A DNA stretch of 64,000 nt, from positions 18,901,022 through 18,965,021 of the forward strand of contig OZ020524.1 of NCBI GenBank assembly GCA_963971425.1, in the 5' to 3' direction. The position numbers were made by a program, and so were the translations under genes. Below, one piece after another: positions 45,934-58,139 of this stretch. Below the pieces are notes generated by a model. The model was not told where the DNA came from and searched no databases. It saw only the letters and a program-made list of their open reading frames with translations. The stretch is from Bryoerythrophyllum caledonicum. Taxonomy: Eukaryota; Streptophyta; Bryopsida; Pottiales; Pottiaceae. Numbering within the stretch: the first letter of the stretch is position 1; each line of letters opens with the position of its first letter.

Positions 45934-46576
45934 GGTGTACTACTTTAACCATCAATAGATTCTTGCAAAAAAAAATTTACTTTGAATAAGAGCGGTTCAC
46001 ATGTGCACTAGATTGATAGCTTCGCATTGATATATCAATGGCCGCCGTTGTACCCAAGTGCACTTTTATTTGGTGGAGGGTGTACTACTTTAACTATCAA
46101 TAGAGTCTTGCAAGAATTTTTTTACTTTGAATTAGATCGGTTCACATGTGCACTAGGTTGATAGCTTGGCATTGACATATTATATGTGAAGAAAATATTT
46201 ATACACAATTATTGGTGATACTTTTGCTTTTTCTACTTGATTGTATACAAAAATGTTCCAACCTTATACAAATCAAAGCGAAAGTTTTGTATGTGAGGAG
46301 AGAGATCAAAACAATGAAGAATGTCTTAAAGTCAAAGGTCAATCAAAATTTATGACCAAAATCAATGTGCATGTGTGTGAAATACAACATAGTATGTGGC
46401 ATGGTATTCACTGTATTATAGTATATCTGATGTATTTTATGTTGTATTCCTAGCTTTTCCAAGAGTCCTATAAATCCAAATCATGATCTGATTGTTGGAG
46501 AGTGTTCAACACGCAATTAAGCAATTTTTCCCTCACCAAATAAAAGTGCACTTGGGTACAACGGCGGCCATTGCGA
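45934..46576. repeat. Direct duplication plus 40-bp inverted repeat
   Basis: A block of about 104 bp starting AGGGTGTACTACTTTAAC occurs at 45938 and again at 46078. Between them is CAATGGCCGCCGTTGTACCC..., whose inverse copy ends at about 46576 (GGTACAACGGCGGCCATTG). The pair of about 41-bp inverted repeats could bound a MITE of about 540 bp (46038-46576); no clear target duplication is seen. Confidence 0.6.
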
Positions 46577-47057
46577 ACAAAAGTGGCAAAATTGCAAAAA
46601 AAATGTTTTTCAAAGAAAAAAAAATTGAGCTTCTGTAACATTATTATTTACAATCACGGTTGTTAATATTGGAAGCAATTTTTTGGCATTTTCAACTAAT
46701 TTTTGGTGGCCCCTCGTTAATACTAGATAAACGTGTATTTAATATAGTTTCACAATATTTCAAAGATAGATTTGAAGGATTGTAGTATACAAACAGGCAT
46801 AATCACAAAAAGACATACTTTATGCAAGGGTTGGCAGTTGATTAAAAAATATTCTACGTAGTACATAATGCATACAATGATGGAAACTAAATATAGATGC
46901 TTCTACAAATGGACTTAGCACCAATATTAAAAACACCTGTACTCTATAGGACTAATGACATAACGTCTTACATCACCCTTAGAATATACTACTTTTACAC
47001 ATACACTATATAGCAATTACCATATACAACTAGTATACTCTCATAAAGGCACACTAT
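46577..47057. other. Non-coding, no gene seen
   Basis: AT-rich sequence between the inverted repeat and the DUF7869-type gene; no features recognised. Confidence 0.4.
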
Positions 47058-49938
47058 CTATTCCATAGAATTTAGGGCGGCTTGCAAACGCTCGTCATCG
47101 ATAGCTTCAATTTGCATTGCAATATATTGTAGTATGTGAGCCTTTGCCGATTGAAGAATGCGAATCCTGCTTTCAACCTGCACTCCAAATACATTGCGCT
47201 TTCTCCATCCGCTGGCTCCAAACATGGTTCTTTCCGGTGTGTCTACCCATGAAAAAATGCATGCATCTTTCTCTATCCAACTATGGCTCTCCCCAGATGG
47301 CTCCCAGAATGAATCCATGCAATTTGCATACCGTTGTGCAAAAGACCCATGTCCATCAACAACCCCCATTTGGATGATGGGCCAATACCAACAAACCTTT
47401 ATCTTAAGTCTCCATCGGTTTTTTCTTTCCTCAATCACTTTTCCTATATAGAATGGTATACCGTCTTCTATTTCCGCTCAATCAACACTCAAGGCTACAA
47501 ATTGTCTACAACATATATCAGATTGTGGATTAAATGGTGGAAATGGGTTGTGATTACCTTCATACATTGCTCCTTCTTTGGCTCGTTCCACAACATAGTT
47601 GCGCTGTATTTGTTGTGCCCTGCGTAGTGCTTGATTAGAGGGTCTTCCTCTACGAGAACCAAAGTATCATCGAGCCTCGGCATTTGGAAGCATGGTCACT
47701 ACCTGCTCCACGACATCTATCTCACGATTTTTTTCACTTGCACCATCCATTACATCCAAAGATGCACTCTCTGTAGGTCCTGTGTTGGAGAACTTTGAAG
47801 GCCAAAACGGTGAGGAACAATGCTCATTGCTACGGTCTTTGTGTGGATATTCAGCTAAATAGAGTTTCAATCTTTCAGCCTCTACTTTTGCCTCACGATT
47901 CTTGTTCTCATGCTGCAATCTTTGAATGCACTTTTGTTTACATACAATGAAGTCATCCAACGCCTGCAACTCCCGTTTGTTCGCTGTAAATACTTGCGCA
48001 AACGATGGTCGCTCATCCCTATTTGGCAACGACCTCAAAGTTTTCATCCCTGCCTTTGGTCCCCATGGATCCTTGCAATAATACTTGTGTTGTACTCGAA
48101 CCTTACGAGTCCCTTCTCAATTGTCCATACAAAATTGCATGTGGTGCAAAAATGTTATGCCCACTAATGAATCATGACCTGTCAGTATGTGAGGAATTAT
48201 GAACAATTTCCAATCCCATACATTCTTTAGCAGCCGGGCGCTAACAAATGCCTCCGTAGGAGATTTTCCTTGTTCTATAAGATTAATCATTTCCTTCAAC
48301 GAGTCCACGTCTGACCTCTTCAACGTATTTGATACACAACTGAAGTGTTGATCAATATCTTCGTGTATATGGCCCACTATAAGAAAAGATAGTTATACCT
48401 TCTGAAAAAACCCCAATCCCACCAATGTAGCACATAGAGCAAACATATAAATGTTTTTGTTCTCACGTGTCGAGTTGTCCGCCTGAATTTGCAATGTTGG
48501 TTACAAAAAGCCCTTCCTTCGCAGCACATTTCCTATCACGTACAACAATGTACTCACGACTTGGTTGCTATTGTGTTTGTGGTGAGCCCCAAACCACACG
48601 TTGCAATATAAGACAATCCCATGTACAAGAGCACCACACAGATGGGTCTTCATCACCCTGTGTTCAATGTTCTTCACAGTTTGACGCATCCTCGGTACCA
48701 TGGTCGTGTTTTGGTTCATGCCGTCTACTATGATGCACATGTACAACTCAGGGCTAATATAACACGACCTCTTGAATATCCAATAATGCCTACATTCTTC
48801 TATCTGGTTGTGCAGATGCAACATAAACAACTCGTTTATCTTTATCCTTGCATCCGCATTGGTGGTTCCCTCCATAGCACATTTATACTCCCAACAATGA
48901 TAACACTTTGAGAATCTCGAGAATGGAGGTACCTGAACGTGGGGATACTTAATGCGCCACATCTTCTGGAACGAACTCATAGAAATGGTTTCTCCATTAC
49001 AAATTTTCTTGACCTCCTCATTCACGTAATTCAATACATCAAATTTGGTTGTATTCATAGGAAGGAAAATAAGAGGCACCACTTTGTTGTCACTCTTATG
49101 GCAAATACAACGATGAGGTTGAGGACAACAAGCTTTATTGACAAACGATTTAAAGCAAGCCTCTGCCGCAGACATTCTAGTGCTCTCTCTGATTGGATCT
49201 GAAAGGGTATTTCTGTGAATTGATGCCACTCTTCCATATATTAAACAATCCTGCTTCAATTGCTTAAAGCGCCTCTGTAAATATCCAACCCCAAGAGCGT
49301 AGCAAGCATTGCAAACTTGTTTCCCATCTAACTTTGTTACAAACTTGTGTCGACGAGTTCCTTCTGTCCTTGTGTAAAAAGAAACCAGCATGTGTCTCGT
49401 CCACGTACTTCGTACTGAAAACTCATTAGTCCATGCACTATATCGCATCTCCAATAGATACCTTGCTGGTATGTCCCTCAAACAATTGCGTTTGCATCCT
49501 CCTTGTGCCATTGCAATTTGCACGCTTCTAAGCAATACCTTAGATGGTGCAGCTTCTGTCAATGATGGCTCTCTTGAATCTCTCCTCCTATTTTGCATAG
49601 AGTATGGACGACGTGTTGGTCTAACATAAGCAAATCCATCTACAGGGGCCAAATCTTGGATGTTTGAGGTAGTAGGTTGTGAAAATGGCGAATTTTCATC
49701 TATGGTGTTTGAAGCATGACTACTACGTTTAGACCTCTTGGTGGATCCTGGTGTGTTGATGAACTCAGGAAAATCAAATTCTAGCGCAATTACTTGTGTA
49801 GGCGCTATCTGTGATCAAATGTCACCATGGACACCTGTAATATCAGGTTCTATAGCCACTACACGTAGCAAAGACCGATGCCAACGAATGATCAAGCCAA
49901 CATACATGCCAAGGCGTTCTCGTATAATCTCTCTGGTC
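47058..49938 (-). pseudogene. DUF7869-type transposase-like gene with in-frame stops
   Basis: One minus-strand frame runs from about 49938 to 47667, with a further ORF to 47058. It opens with TREIIRERLGMYVGLIIRWH, then a cysteine/histidine region (CNACYALG, CCPQPHRCICH, CYHCWEYKC). The core MCIIVDGMNQNT, QADNSTRENKN and FLIVGHIHEDIDQHFS follows. The D...DN.RENKN...GHxHEDID order is that of DUF7869 proteins, a transposase-like RNase H-fold family found on eukaryotic mobile elements. Stops interrupt it at 48501 (TAA), about 48394 (TAA) and 48117 (TGA), without loss of phase. A coiled coil (KCIQRLQHENKNREAKVE) lies near the C-terminus. A 3.3-kb insertion begins at its N-terminal edge. Confidence 0.65.
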
Positions 49939-50412
49939 CAATGCAATGTGTGGGAGTCTAAAACTCCCACTTGGTCGCCCCTACCAAAAAAATTAGTTAA
50001 AATAGGGTTTTTAGTATTAGTTAATTAGAAAAGTAGTTAGTATTGTGTGAAATTATATTAGATAGCCAATAGAGAAAATAGAGAAATGCTTAAGTAGTTA
50101 CTTAGGTTTATAGTGGTGATAAAAACGGGTCTTAAAATTACTAATTTAAGTCCTGGGAAACAATATTAAAAGAGTCCCGGGAGAGATCCCGGGACGTAAG
50201 TCTAAAATCACCACTTAAATCTAAATTAATTATTTAAGTTTAGAAGGTAGTTAGAAGTAGTTGAGTTCTTCTAGATGCTAATTCTTGTTTGAATTAGTAG
50301 TAGTGGTAGAGAAAAGAAAAGAAAAGACAAAAAATAAAAAAATAAAAGAAAAAGAAAAAGAAAAGAAAAAGATTCCAAAAAAATTAAAAATCAAAAAAAT
50401 TAAAAAAATACA

Positions 50413-50483
50413 TACCCGGGTACCAACCCGGGTATGGGCTGATACCCGGGTATCCGGGTATCACCCGGGCAGCAGCCCGGGTA
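50413..50483. repeat. ACCCGGGTA palindromic cluster
   Basis: Six CCCGGG/CCGGGTA-type units occur within 70 bp. They follow an A/G tract (50318-50400) and precede a CT-rich leader. Confidence 0.7.
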
Positions 50484-50779
50484 TCTCCAGCCGTCATGGT
50501 CGACCTCTCTCTCCCCGAAATTTGACTTGTCCTCTCCAGAAACTCTTCCCCCCTCCAGAACTCTTGTCTCTCTCACCCTCCTTCTCTAAAAATCTCCCCC
50601 CCCTCAAATTTTCTCCTCTATCTCCCTTTTCAGTTATCTCTCTCATAGCTTCTCCCTCTCTCTCTATTTTGTCTTTGTTTGGAGTTGGGGTTTGAAGAAG
50701 TAGTCAAAGAGGTGGTGCAACAAAGAGTTACAACTAGGGTTTCAAGAGAAGGTAGCACAAGAAGTTTGAAGAGAAGGTA

Positions 50780-50862
50780 GCGCGCGCTAGGGTTTGGTGG
50801 AAGAAGTGCGCAAGCTAGGGTTTGGTGGAAGAAGTGCGCGAACTAGGGTTTGGTGGAGATTT
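50780..50862 (+). repeat. 28-bp tandem repeat, three units
   Basis: Units begin GCGC..., contain CTAGGGTTTGGTGGAAGAAG, and repeat at 50780, 50808 and 50836. Confidence 0.8.
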
Positions 50863-51395
50863 CTAAGATTTGCGGAAGTGGAGGAGATTTGTGGCCGAAA
50901 AGAGAAGATAAAAGAGACAAAGGAAGGAGGTTGCGGGTGCAACAACAAAGGTGACTCTTGGCCATATTGGGTTTATTTTGTTTGTGAGAATTTCTTGTTT
51001 GTGAGTCTTTTCCTCTCTTGTCTACCGGGGTGACTCCCCGGTAATATCCTCCCCGGTCTAGAGAAAAAGTCCCCCGGGGAACTTCATCTATGCCCCCAAT
51101 TCCTATGTTTTTCCCGGTCTTCCCGATCAACCAAGAAAAATCTCTTTCTAAGTCCTTGTCTCCAAAGTCGTCTCCTCGTTATTATTATATGTGACCTTGT
51201 GTTGTTGGTATGTTGCTAGATGTGTGAAACACCCATATCCACATACTCTAGCAAAGTGTTCCGGAGTTGTCTACCGGCTGACCGGTAGACTTGTGTTTCC
51301 GGGCCGGACCGGAGTTTGTGACAAGTGAATAGGGAGATTGGTGGAAGTACATGTATTTTTAGGATTTTGTCCACCCGGGACAACATGGCTCTCTG

Positions 51396-51767
51396 GTGAG
51401 TCGGGTGGATTCCCCATCCTCCAAGGAGTGGGACTTGAAGGTCTATGAGAGAAAAAGAAGCCTCCCGGTAACTTCTACCGGGAAGGAACCGGTAGACCTC
51501 CCTTCCTCAACTCCAGAGTCCTTGGTGGAGTCCTCTGCGGCTATACTAATCAAGCTTAAAGAGACTCCGCATGTATCTATAGATACACCCAACCTTCCGG
51601 TGGATACCGCCACTCCACCGGTAGACCGCCCGGCGGATATTTTCAATCCACCGGTAGACCTCCCGGTTGAGACATCCGACCTCCCGGGGGATTCTCTTGA
51701 CCATGTTGGTACTTCCAAACGTGGTGACAATCTCTATACGTTTCAACCGGAAGAGTCTTCCAGTTGA
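51396..51767 (+). CDS. Disordered repeat-containing ORF inside the CCGG-rich insertion
   Basis: The 123-codon frame encodes repeated PVD-x-P units (NLPVDTATPPVDRP and so on), Ser/Thr/Pro-rich with no known domain. The frame is open and the repeats are at codon level, but composition alone may explain this. It could be non-coding. Confidence 0.3.
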   Translation: MSRVDSPSSKEWDLKVYERKRSLPVTSTGKEPVDLPSSTPESLVESSAAILIKLKETPHVSIDTPNLPVDTATPPVDRPADIFNPPVDLPVETSDLPGDSLDHVGTSKRGDNLYTFQPEESSS

Positions 51768-52014
51768 GTCTTTGTTATATGTTATGTGTTGATTTACCTC
51801 ACCGGTTGGTAACATGTCGTTTTAAGTTGTTAGAATTACACACTAGGGTGTGAGTAGTGATGTCGATGGGGCCCCATTGCACACCCGGTCACTACTACTT
51901 GAGTGGTTTCTCCGGCTACTTATTTTTGTTAGGAAAAGGTTCACCGGTCCCGGGACCGCCGGACGGGGAGTCTTCCAGTTTACCGGTCTACTGGTAATCC
52001 GCCGGTGACTAGGC

Positions 52015-52210
52015 TACCATTGATTTTAGGATCTAGATGCCGTTTTGTCTTTTAGTGGAGCTACTATTGGAGGATAGCTATTGACTTTAGTGCACTTTCT
52101 AGATGCCGTTTTGTCCTTTTGCGGTCTAGTTTTGGAGCGTAGCTATTGACTTTAGTGCACTCTTTAGATGCCATTTCCACCTTTTGGGGATCTAGTTTTG
52201 GAGGGTAGCT
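52015..52210 (+). repeat. About 65-bp tandem repeat, three units
   Basis: Each unit contains TCTAGATGCC.TTT (or TTTAGATGCCATTT), a CTA.TTTTGGAG.GTAGCT segment and the TTGACTTTAGTGCACT phrase. Units are 70-90% alike by eye. Confidence 0.7.
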
Positions 52211-53187
52211 AGTGGCCTTTAAGTACTTAAGGGCCTTGGGCTCTTGTGTTATGTACTCTTCTCTTTGTTGATTTCCTCGTGTCTTGCCTTCATTGCTTGT
52301 GTCTAGAGTCTTTGTTGAGCTTGTGTGAGTGAACCGGGAGAGAGTTGAGTCCTCCTAGTGTGTCTTTGCTAGGTGTGCAAGGTTGTGACTTGTTGGGTGT
52401 TAAGTGATTGAGTGTGAGTAGAGATACCCCGAGGAGCTAGGATATCTGGGTTAGATAGGTAGAGTGATGTTCGGGACTTGTGCTCTAGACTTCTCACCGG
52501 TGGGACCATGAAGAGTTGCTTTATCGGATGGGATCCGGGAAGCCCACGGCTATTTATGATAGCCTCCCTTAAGTGGGAAGTGTTCGGATTGGTGGGGAGT
52601 AGGGGGTGACATCCCCCTTCTCTCGGTACACCAGGAGACATCCCGGCTAAGCCTGAGTCCGGAGAATACCGGGATTATTACCCTTGCAGTGGATAAGTTC
52701 CGACGATCCCCGTGGAAGGTTATTTTGCTCATATGATTTGCTTAGTACTAACTTGTTGTAAGTCTTGTATCTTCTTGCTTTGATTCATTGGGTGTGGTTG
52801 TAGTTGGAACCCGGGCTTGCGTGACCGGTTTACCGGGACAAGTTCCCGGTAGATTGTGAAGACCGGTGAACCGGCTGCGACCTTTTTAATTCTTTCAAGG
52901 TATAGGGTTAGATTGTGGATATTGTGGCCTCTGGACTGCGAGAACGGAGGGCAGTGACTTTCCGGGCACTGTAAAAACTTACCGGAAATCTACTCTGACG
53001 CTCAACAGAGTTTAACTAAAACACATGTGGTTACTTGTTACCGGTTACTAAGGTACCGGGGAAGCCATCCTCCGGGATGTGCCGAGGTATTATGTGTGGT
53101 GTGTTGTTAAGATTTAAAGAGTTTGATGCACGATAAAAATCCTTAGAAACGATCTGGTAAGGTGGGCTTGCTTAAGGTTAATTTCGG

Positions 53188-53469
53188 TTAATTTTGAGAA
53201 TAACGAACCACTAGACTACGAGACAATGCATCATCTATCCTAGTGATACACACCGCCACCTCGAATGGGAACAACTTCGACCCATTCAATTCCATGCCAC
53301 TTTTGAATGCATGCTCCCTAGTTGCTAAGCCCACCACATCTCTTCTCTCAGAAAGAAATTCTACCGCCCTTTCTAATTCAAATGTCATGATCCAAACAAA
53401 TCTCTGTTGAATTTGCCTTGCACGTGCAACTCGTACTAATCGAGCCTCCACAGAGCTATTCGCATGCAT
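53188..53469 (-). pseudogene. ORF fragment, possible N-terminal piece of the interrupted DUF7869-type gene
   Basis: It encodes ARQIQQRFVWIMTFELERAV and FPFEVAVCITRIDDALSR, ending at the right border of the 3.3-kb insertion. Its position just upstream of the transposase-like frame on the same strand suggests the two were joined before the insertion. The frames do not match without an intron or indel, so the link is tentative. Confidence 0.4.
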
Positions 53470-53748
53470 ATTATCCCTTTAGATGTGTGGCCGTATCGAA
53501 GGAGTCTGAATCATGCGGCTCTCCATTATCACTATGGAAAAAATAGGAACATTATGGCTGCACATTAGTCAAAATACATGTACTAATTGTTAACCTTCAA
53601 AGCACCATTCGTCTAATAAAAGATTTGTTTTTAAACACATATTTACTGTTCAAAATATGATGATGATATTGGACCTTTTGATAAAACAACTTTGAAATGA
53701 AAAAATTAAGAATTTGTAGAGCATGAACTCCTTGCACGGAGTCTTTAA

Positions 53749-54691
53749 CCCTGAAGGTACAAAGACAATTTTACACCAAAAACACTTCAAAGTTGTTGGA
53801 TTCCAGTGCAATGAACAAAAAAGGAAACGAAAACTTTTATTTCTAGTTTTGACCGTAGGATCTCAATCAAGACTTATTAAGTTATATATGAAAAAAAATT
53901 CATAAACTTTGACCGCACGGATTGAAAGATTATTGTGTTTGAAGTCAAGCATATGGTTCATTTTCTTCCTTCCTTGCAATGGATTAGCAGACTTTTACTT
54001 CACTTGGTGTCAAATTTTTGTACTACACAAGGTCTAAATCCATAACCATCTTGTTAAGCATGATGTTAGTTCCTTGTACACCAATTTTTAGAGGTAGAGA
54101 ACGGGTGTAGCATATTCAAAACAATTGTGCAAGGAGTCGAAGTTCGGAATTTGTTAATTCACACTGTAATTTTTTGTGAACTTAATATGTTTTAGATTGG
54201 TTATCCAAATGGTCAATAAGAAGGTTTACACCACATATTGTTGTGGAAAAAATAAAAAGTGAAAAATAAAAATATATCTAGGTTTTAATTGGAAACAAGA
54301 AGTTTTTTTGGTACCTTGCCCAATAGTGACTGACAATGTATGAAAATGTTTGACATGGGTTGGTATACTATTTTTCACTAAAGACAAGAACTTATTTTGA
54401 CAACATCAAGGGATATAATATTACTTGCAAGTACTGAAAATCTCACATTCAAGAGAGTGTCCTAGCAAAAGTTTTTGGACGTGCCCGACTTGACTGCTCT
54501 CTCCATTTGAAATTCAAAACCCTCAATTTTTTTGATCAAATGTCCAATGTAGGTAAAAATTGTTTTCCCACTAAAGTCTTGGTAATACTTTTCTATGGTA
54601 AAATTTTCAAAGAGAAATGTTGGAAATTGACACCATAGGAACCTGACCGAACTTTCATAAAGCCCATTTTTGACACTTGATCCTTTAGAGG
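53749..54691 (+). mobile_element. TTAA-MITE copy 5
   Basis: It is flanked by TTAA (53745-53748 and 54692-54695). The ends are CCCTGAAGGTACAAAGAC and, inverted, CCTCTAAAGGATCAAGTG. At 943 bp it is a near full-length reference for the family. Confidence 0.75.
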
Positions 54692-54695
54692 TTAA

Positions 54696-57600
54696 ATATG
54701 CTACACCTCTTTTGCATCCCTATACATTGGTATAAAACGGAACTTTTATCATTTCTGACATGATGATAATGAATCTAGATCATGTGTGATGCAATCTTTA
54801 GAATCCAAGTGAATTGAAACGAAGGGAAGAAAATGAACCATGTTGTCTACTTGCTATTACTGACACCATTGGAACTTGTTACGATTGCTAATAAAAGAAA
54901 GGATTTGTACATCCATATAAAGGTTATTCTACAAACAACATAGTATAGAAGATCAATCAACAATCAATCTTAAACTTGTATAAAAATAAACGTTTACCTC
55001 AAGATATGTTGCAGGTGTTAGCGGTACACACACTGATGCTTGATGGCATTCAACATTAAATCACCATTCCATTGTTGTTGTTGAACATGTTTTTCAACCC
55101 TTCCCACTTTACCTACAACACATGCATAAAATTTATATGGTAAACTATGTAATAAAAACTCCTAAGTATCTTCATATTACATATAGCCCAAAATTTTAAT
55201 ATAATATGTAAAAAGTTTAAACATAAGGAGAAACAAAGCAAAAGTTCAAAAAGTCAAATTTTGACTAGTAAACTTGAGGCACAAGATTCCAACATGGATA
55301 TAAGGTTTCTATGCAAATCTAGAGGTCATTTCTCTTCCCAATTTCTAAGGTGAGCTCTCTTGCAATCGAAACCTCAAGGCCATGTGCATTTTTACTTCAT
55401 TCACTAATTTCTGTCAACTTTGTGTACTATGTAGATTGGAGGAAATTTGCACATCAAGGAGATTTTTGCGAATTTGGTAAGCTTCTGACTTTGTTTCAAT
55501 TCTGCATAGAGGGAACTCCTGGATTAGGTTCATGATGATTGAAGTTCAGTCAGAGTTACGATAGTATTAGGTGAGTACCAATATTTGAATACACAAATGA
55601 GGACACCAACTTGAGTATGTATAAAATTGCAAATTCAACAAAGTTGAATGAATACACATGTAGTAGTCAACAACTAGTGAGTTCAGCCTTCGTTCAACTA
55701 AAATAATTACACCAATATTACACTGAATTGGAGTCAAGAGAGTAGCTAATAGTATGGCACTAAATCCTCAGTACAGCACATCAACGCACTACATGAACAT
55801 CAACGCACTACATGAAACCCTAGCCGCTACACCCAAGCACCTTAATCCTAGCCGCCAAAACTAAAACCTAGCCGCCTCAAACAAACGATCCCATGGAGTT
55901 TGCACGACACCTCATGGAGTAACCATAGACTGGAGGTGTACGCGCGCACACTCCCAACTGCTGGTGCTCCTCCATCCATCCAAAAATGTCCTGGCTAAAA
56001 ACCCGAGCAAGGACCTTCGTGAGTTTCCATCACGTGCCACCTCTTGAGGACGGTGAGGAAGAGCTTCGTAAATTTAGGATTTCTATTAAAATCAGCACCT
56101 GATTTTTGAGGTACAGCTCCATTACATCAAAGCCCTACGCAGCCCTCGCGGCAGCCCTCGTTGTAGTGTGGCACAGGCGTAGCGCAAGCGCAAGCGTGTA
56201 GTATAAAAATATCAAATTAATCAAAACACCCCGAGCATTTCAACTCTAAAATTTCATTATTGGGAATGGGTCTTTTTGTTTAATGTTAAATATAGCTTAA
56301 GGTTATATGAAGAAGATAAATGTAATTATTTTCCAACTTTAAGCCAAGGATTCTTCTTTAGGAAATTAAGGCAATTAAGTTTACTCCTAGTTACATCAAT
56401 TTAAAAGTATCCATAGTAACCACTTGTTGCTTTCCATAATCAAATTGATAATCACCAATGAATGCAAGTTCCTTAATCCTTTATTCTATATTATTATATT
56501 TGTCATATTATGATGCATAATTGAAATTAGGATTTCATTACTTAGCTCATGCAATTCTCCTGCTCATCTTCACTCCATCATTACTTCTTGTAACTTTATC
56601 TCAACATCCAATTGAGATTACTTTTAAGTATGTAAATGCATTGATTGCAGCTTATAGACTCCCATGAATCAATTTACAACTCTAATCTTCATAAGTGCAT
56701 ACACTTGGTGATTACCAGCTCTAATGATGATTTTCTATTTGATAAAGATTGATCAGATCTTAATCAGAAGAAATACCATCAACTAGATCACAACTTCCAC
56801 ATATCAGACCATTATGTAAATCATCTAATCGACATGGTTGGCCAAACACACATCCATTAGAACATAACTTAATCAATCATTTATATTTCCTCTCAACTAT
56901 GGATACTCTATCCATGATCTGAATATTATATGTTGACCTCATCCTTGCCAACATACAATCACATATCCAGTTGATAGGAGTTCATATCTTAGCTATTATA
57001 GGACCGTCGTCTCTACAATTAACTTCTCTCTGATCCATTGGATAGTCATGGTTGTAACTCTCAGACAACCACAGACTTCTCTTGGATGCCACACATCAAC
57101 TTGACCTCTCTATCAAGTTGATTCTATCATACTCTTGTTAACATACACTTCAACCTATAACTCAACCAACCATCCAATAGACTGACTCTGACTTCTACTT
57201 GATTCCAAAATTAGTGTGTGCATTTCATGATCAAGTTGATAGTTCATAGGTGGCAGTTAAACAATCCAACATCACGACTCATATCCAATTGATCACAACA
57301 TCGACTTGATATCATATTTATGGTAATCCAGTTGAATATCACAATGTAACTGCTATTACTATATGATACTTTAAGTTCTATAATTGATAGCAAATATGAT
57401 CAAATAGATTCAAGCTAAGATGATGACTAACACCGTAAGATATATCGCTATATATGCTAAGTGTATAGTGTTTCCTCTCTTCTTCATTCTCTATCTTATA
57501 GTCCTAGGTAGTTATACAATCATGTCTTTTCATATTCTAACTACCAAAACTACTTTATATATCCATTTGATTCACATTATCATATCAAAATGGAAGTAAC

Positions 57601-58130
57601 TTAATTATAACACCTATTCACACTATCAAAAGGAAACTATCAAAAATTAGAAAAGTTACTACTACAAAGCGCCTGAAGGTTATGGATATGGCTACTCTCT
57701 ATTTTTTCATTCCTCATACCTCCCAAACTATTCTCCTTCTCTCTCTAAAACCCTAGCCACCCACAACTTCTCTCCCTCACACCTCCCCTCCATTCCTCTC
57801 CCTCACAACTCTTCTCTCCTCACCCTCCGCCCTCACAAGCCCCTCTCTCACAAACTCACAAGCCTCCCACAAGCCTCTCCCTCCTGCAAACCCTCTCTCT
57901 CACAATCACAGCCTCCCTCACAACGATTGCGAGGGGTGTGCGCGCGCACACCCCTCGTACGACTACCCAAAGGTGCAAAGGATTGATATCCTTCATTGAT
58001 ACCCTCATGTCCAAAACCCTAATACCAAACCTTATTTTGATACCCTAAATTGATACCTCAGTTGATAACCGGGTATTGGTACCTACAAAATCATACCCTA
58101 GTGGTGATACCCTCACTATTGATAGCCAAA
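54696..58130. other. Long non-coding stretch, no gene recognised
   Basis: It contains an ACCCTAGCCGC-rich patch (55820-55890), AT-rich sequence with repeated CAATTGAT/CAAGTTGAT phrases (56400-57400) and a CT-rich tract (57725-57920). A run of TTGATACC units follows (57985-58110). The CT-rich part resembles 50510-50670 and may be another copy of that repeat class. Confidence 0.5.
57930..57957. repeat. Perfect 28-bp palindrome
   Basis: Arms CGAGGGGTGTGCGC and its exact complement join without a spacer. A related GTGTACGCGCGCACAC motif lies at about 55936-55951. Confidence 0.85.
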
Positions 58131-58139
58131 GTACCTTGG

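Larger units (their letters stand above)
49946..53223. mobile_element. 3.3-kb CCGG-rich insertion, mostly non-coding
   Basis: It is bounded by CAATGCA at 49939-49945 and 53224-53230. The left edge has a GTGGGAGT-ctaaa-ACTCCCAC hairpin. The right edge, read on the minus strand, begins TCTCGTAGTCTAGTGGTTCG, like the A-box region of a tRNA. The interior holds a purine tract, a CCCGGGTA cluster, a CT-rich leader, a 28-bp tandem repeat, dense ACCGG motifs and one ORF (51396-51767). No reverse transcriptase or transposase is seen. It may be a large non-autonomous retroelement; the class is unresolved. Confidence 0.5.

Noticed and set aside
50285-50695. Lys-rich ORF as a coding gene
   Set aside because: It translates a low-complexity A/G tract and a CT-rich leader; there is no domain, and the composition alone keeps the frame open.
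55800-55900. CCCTAGCC-rich patch as interstitial telomere repeat
   Set aside because: Units are irregular (CCCTAGCCGCT, CCTAGCCGCC) and do not form TTTAGGG arrays.
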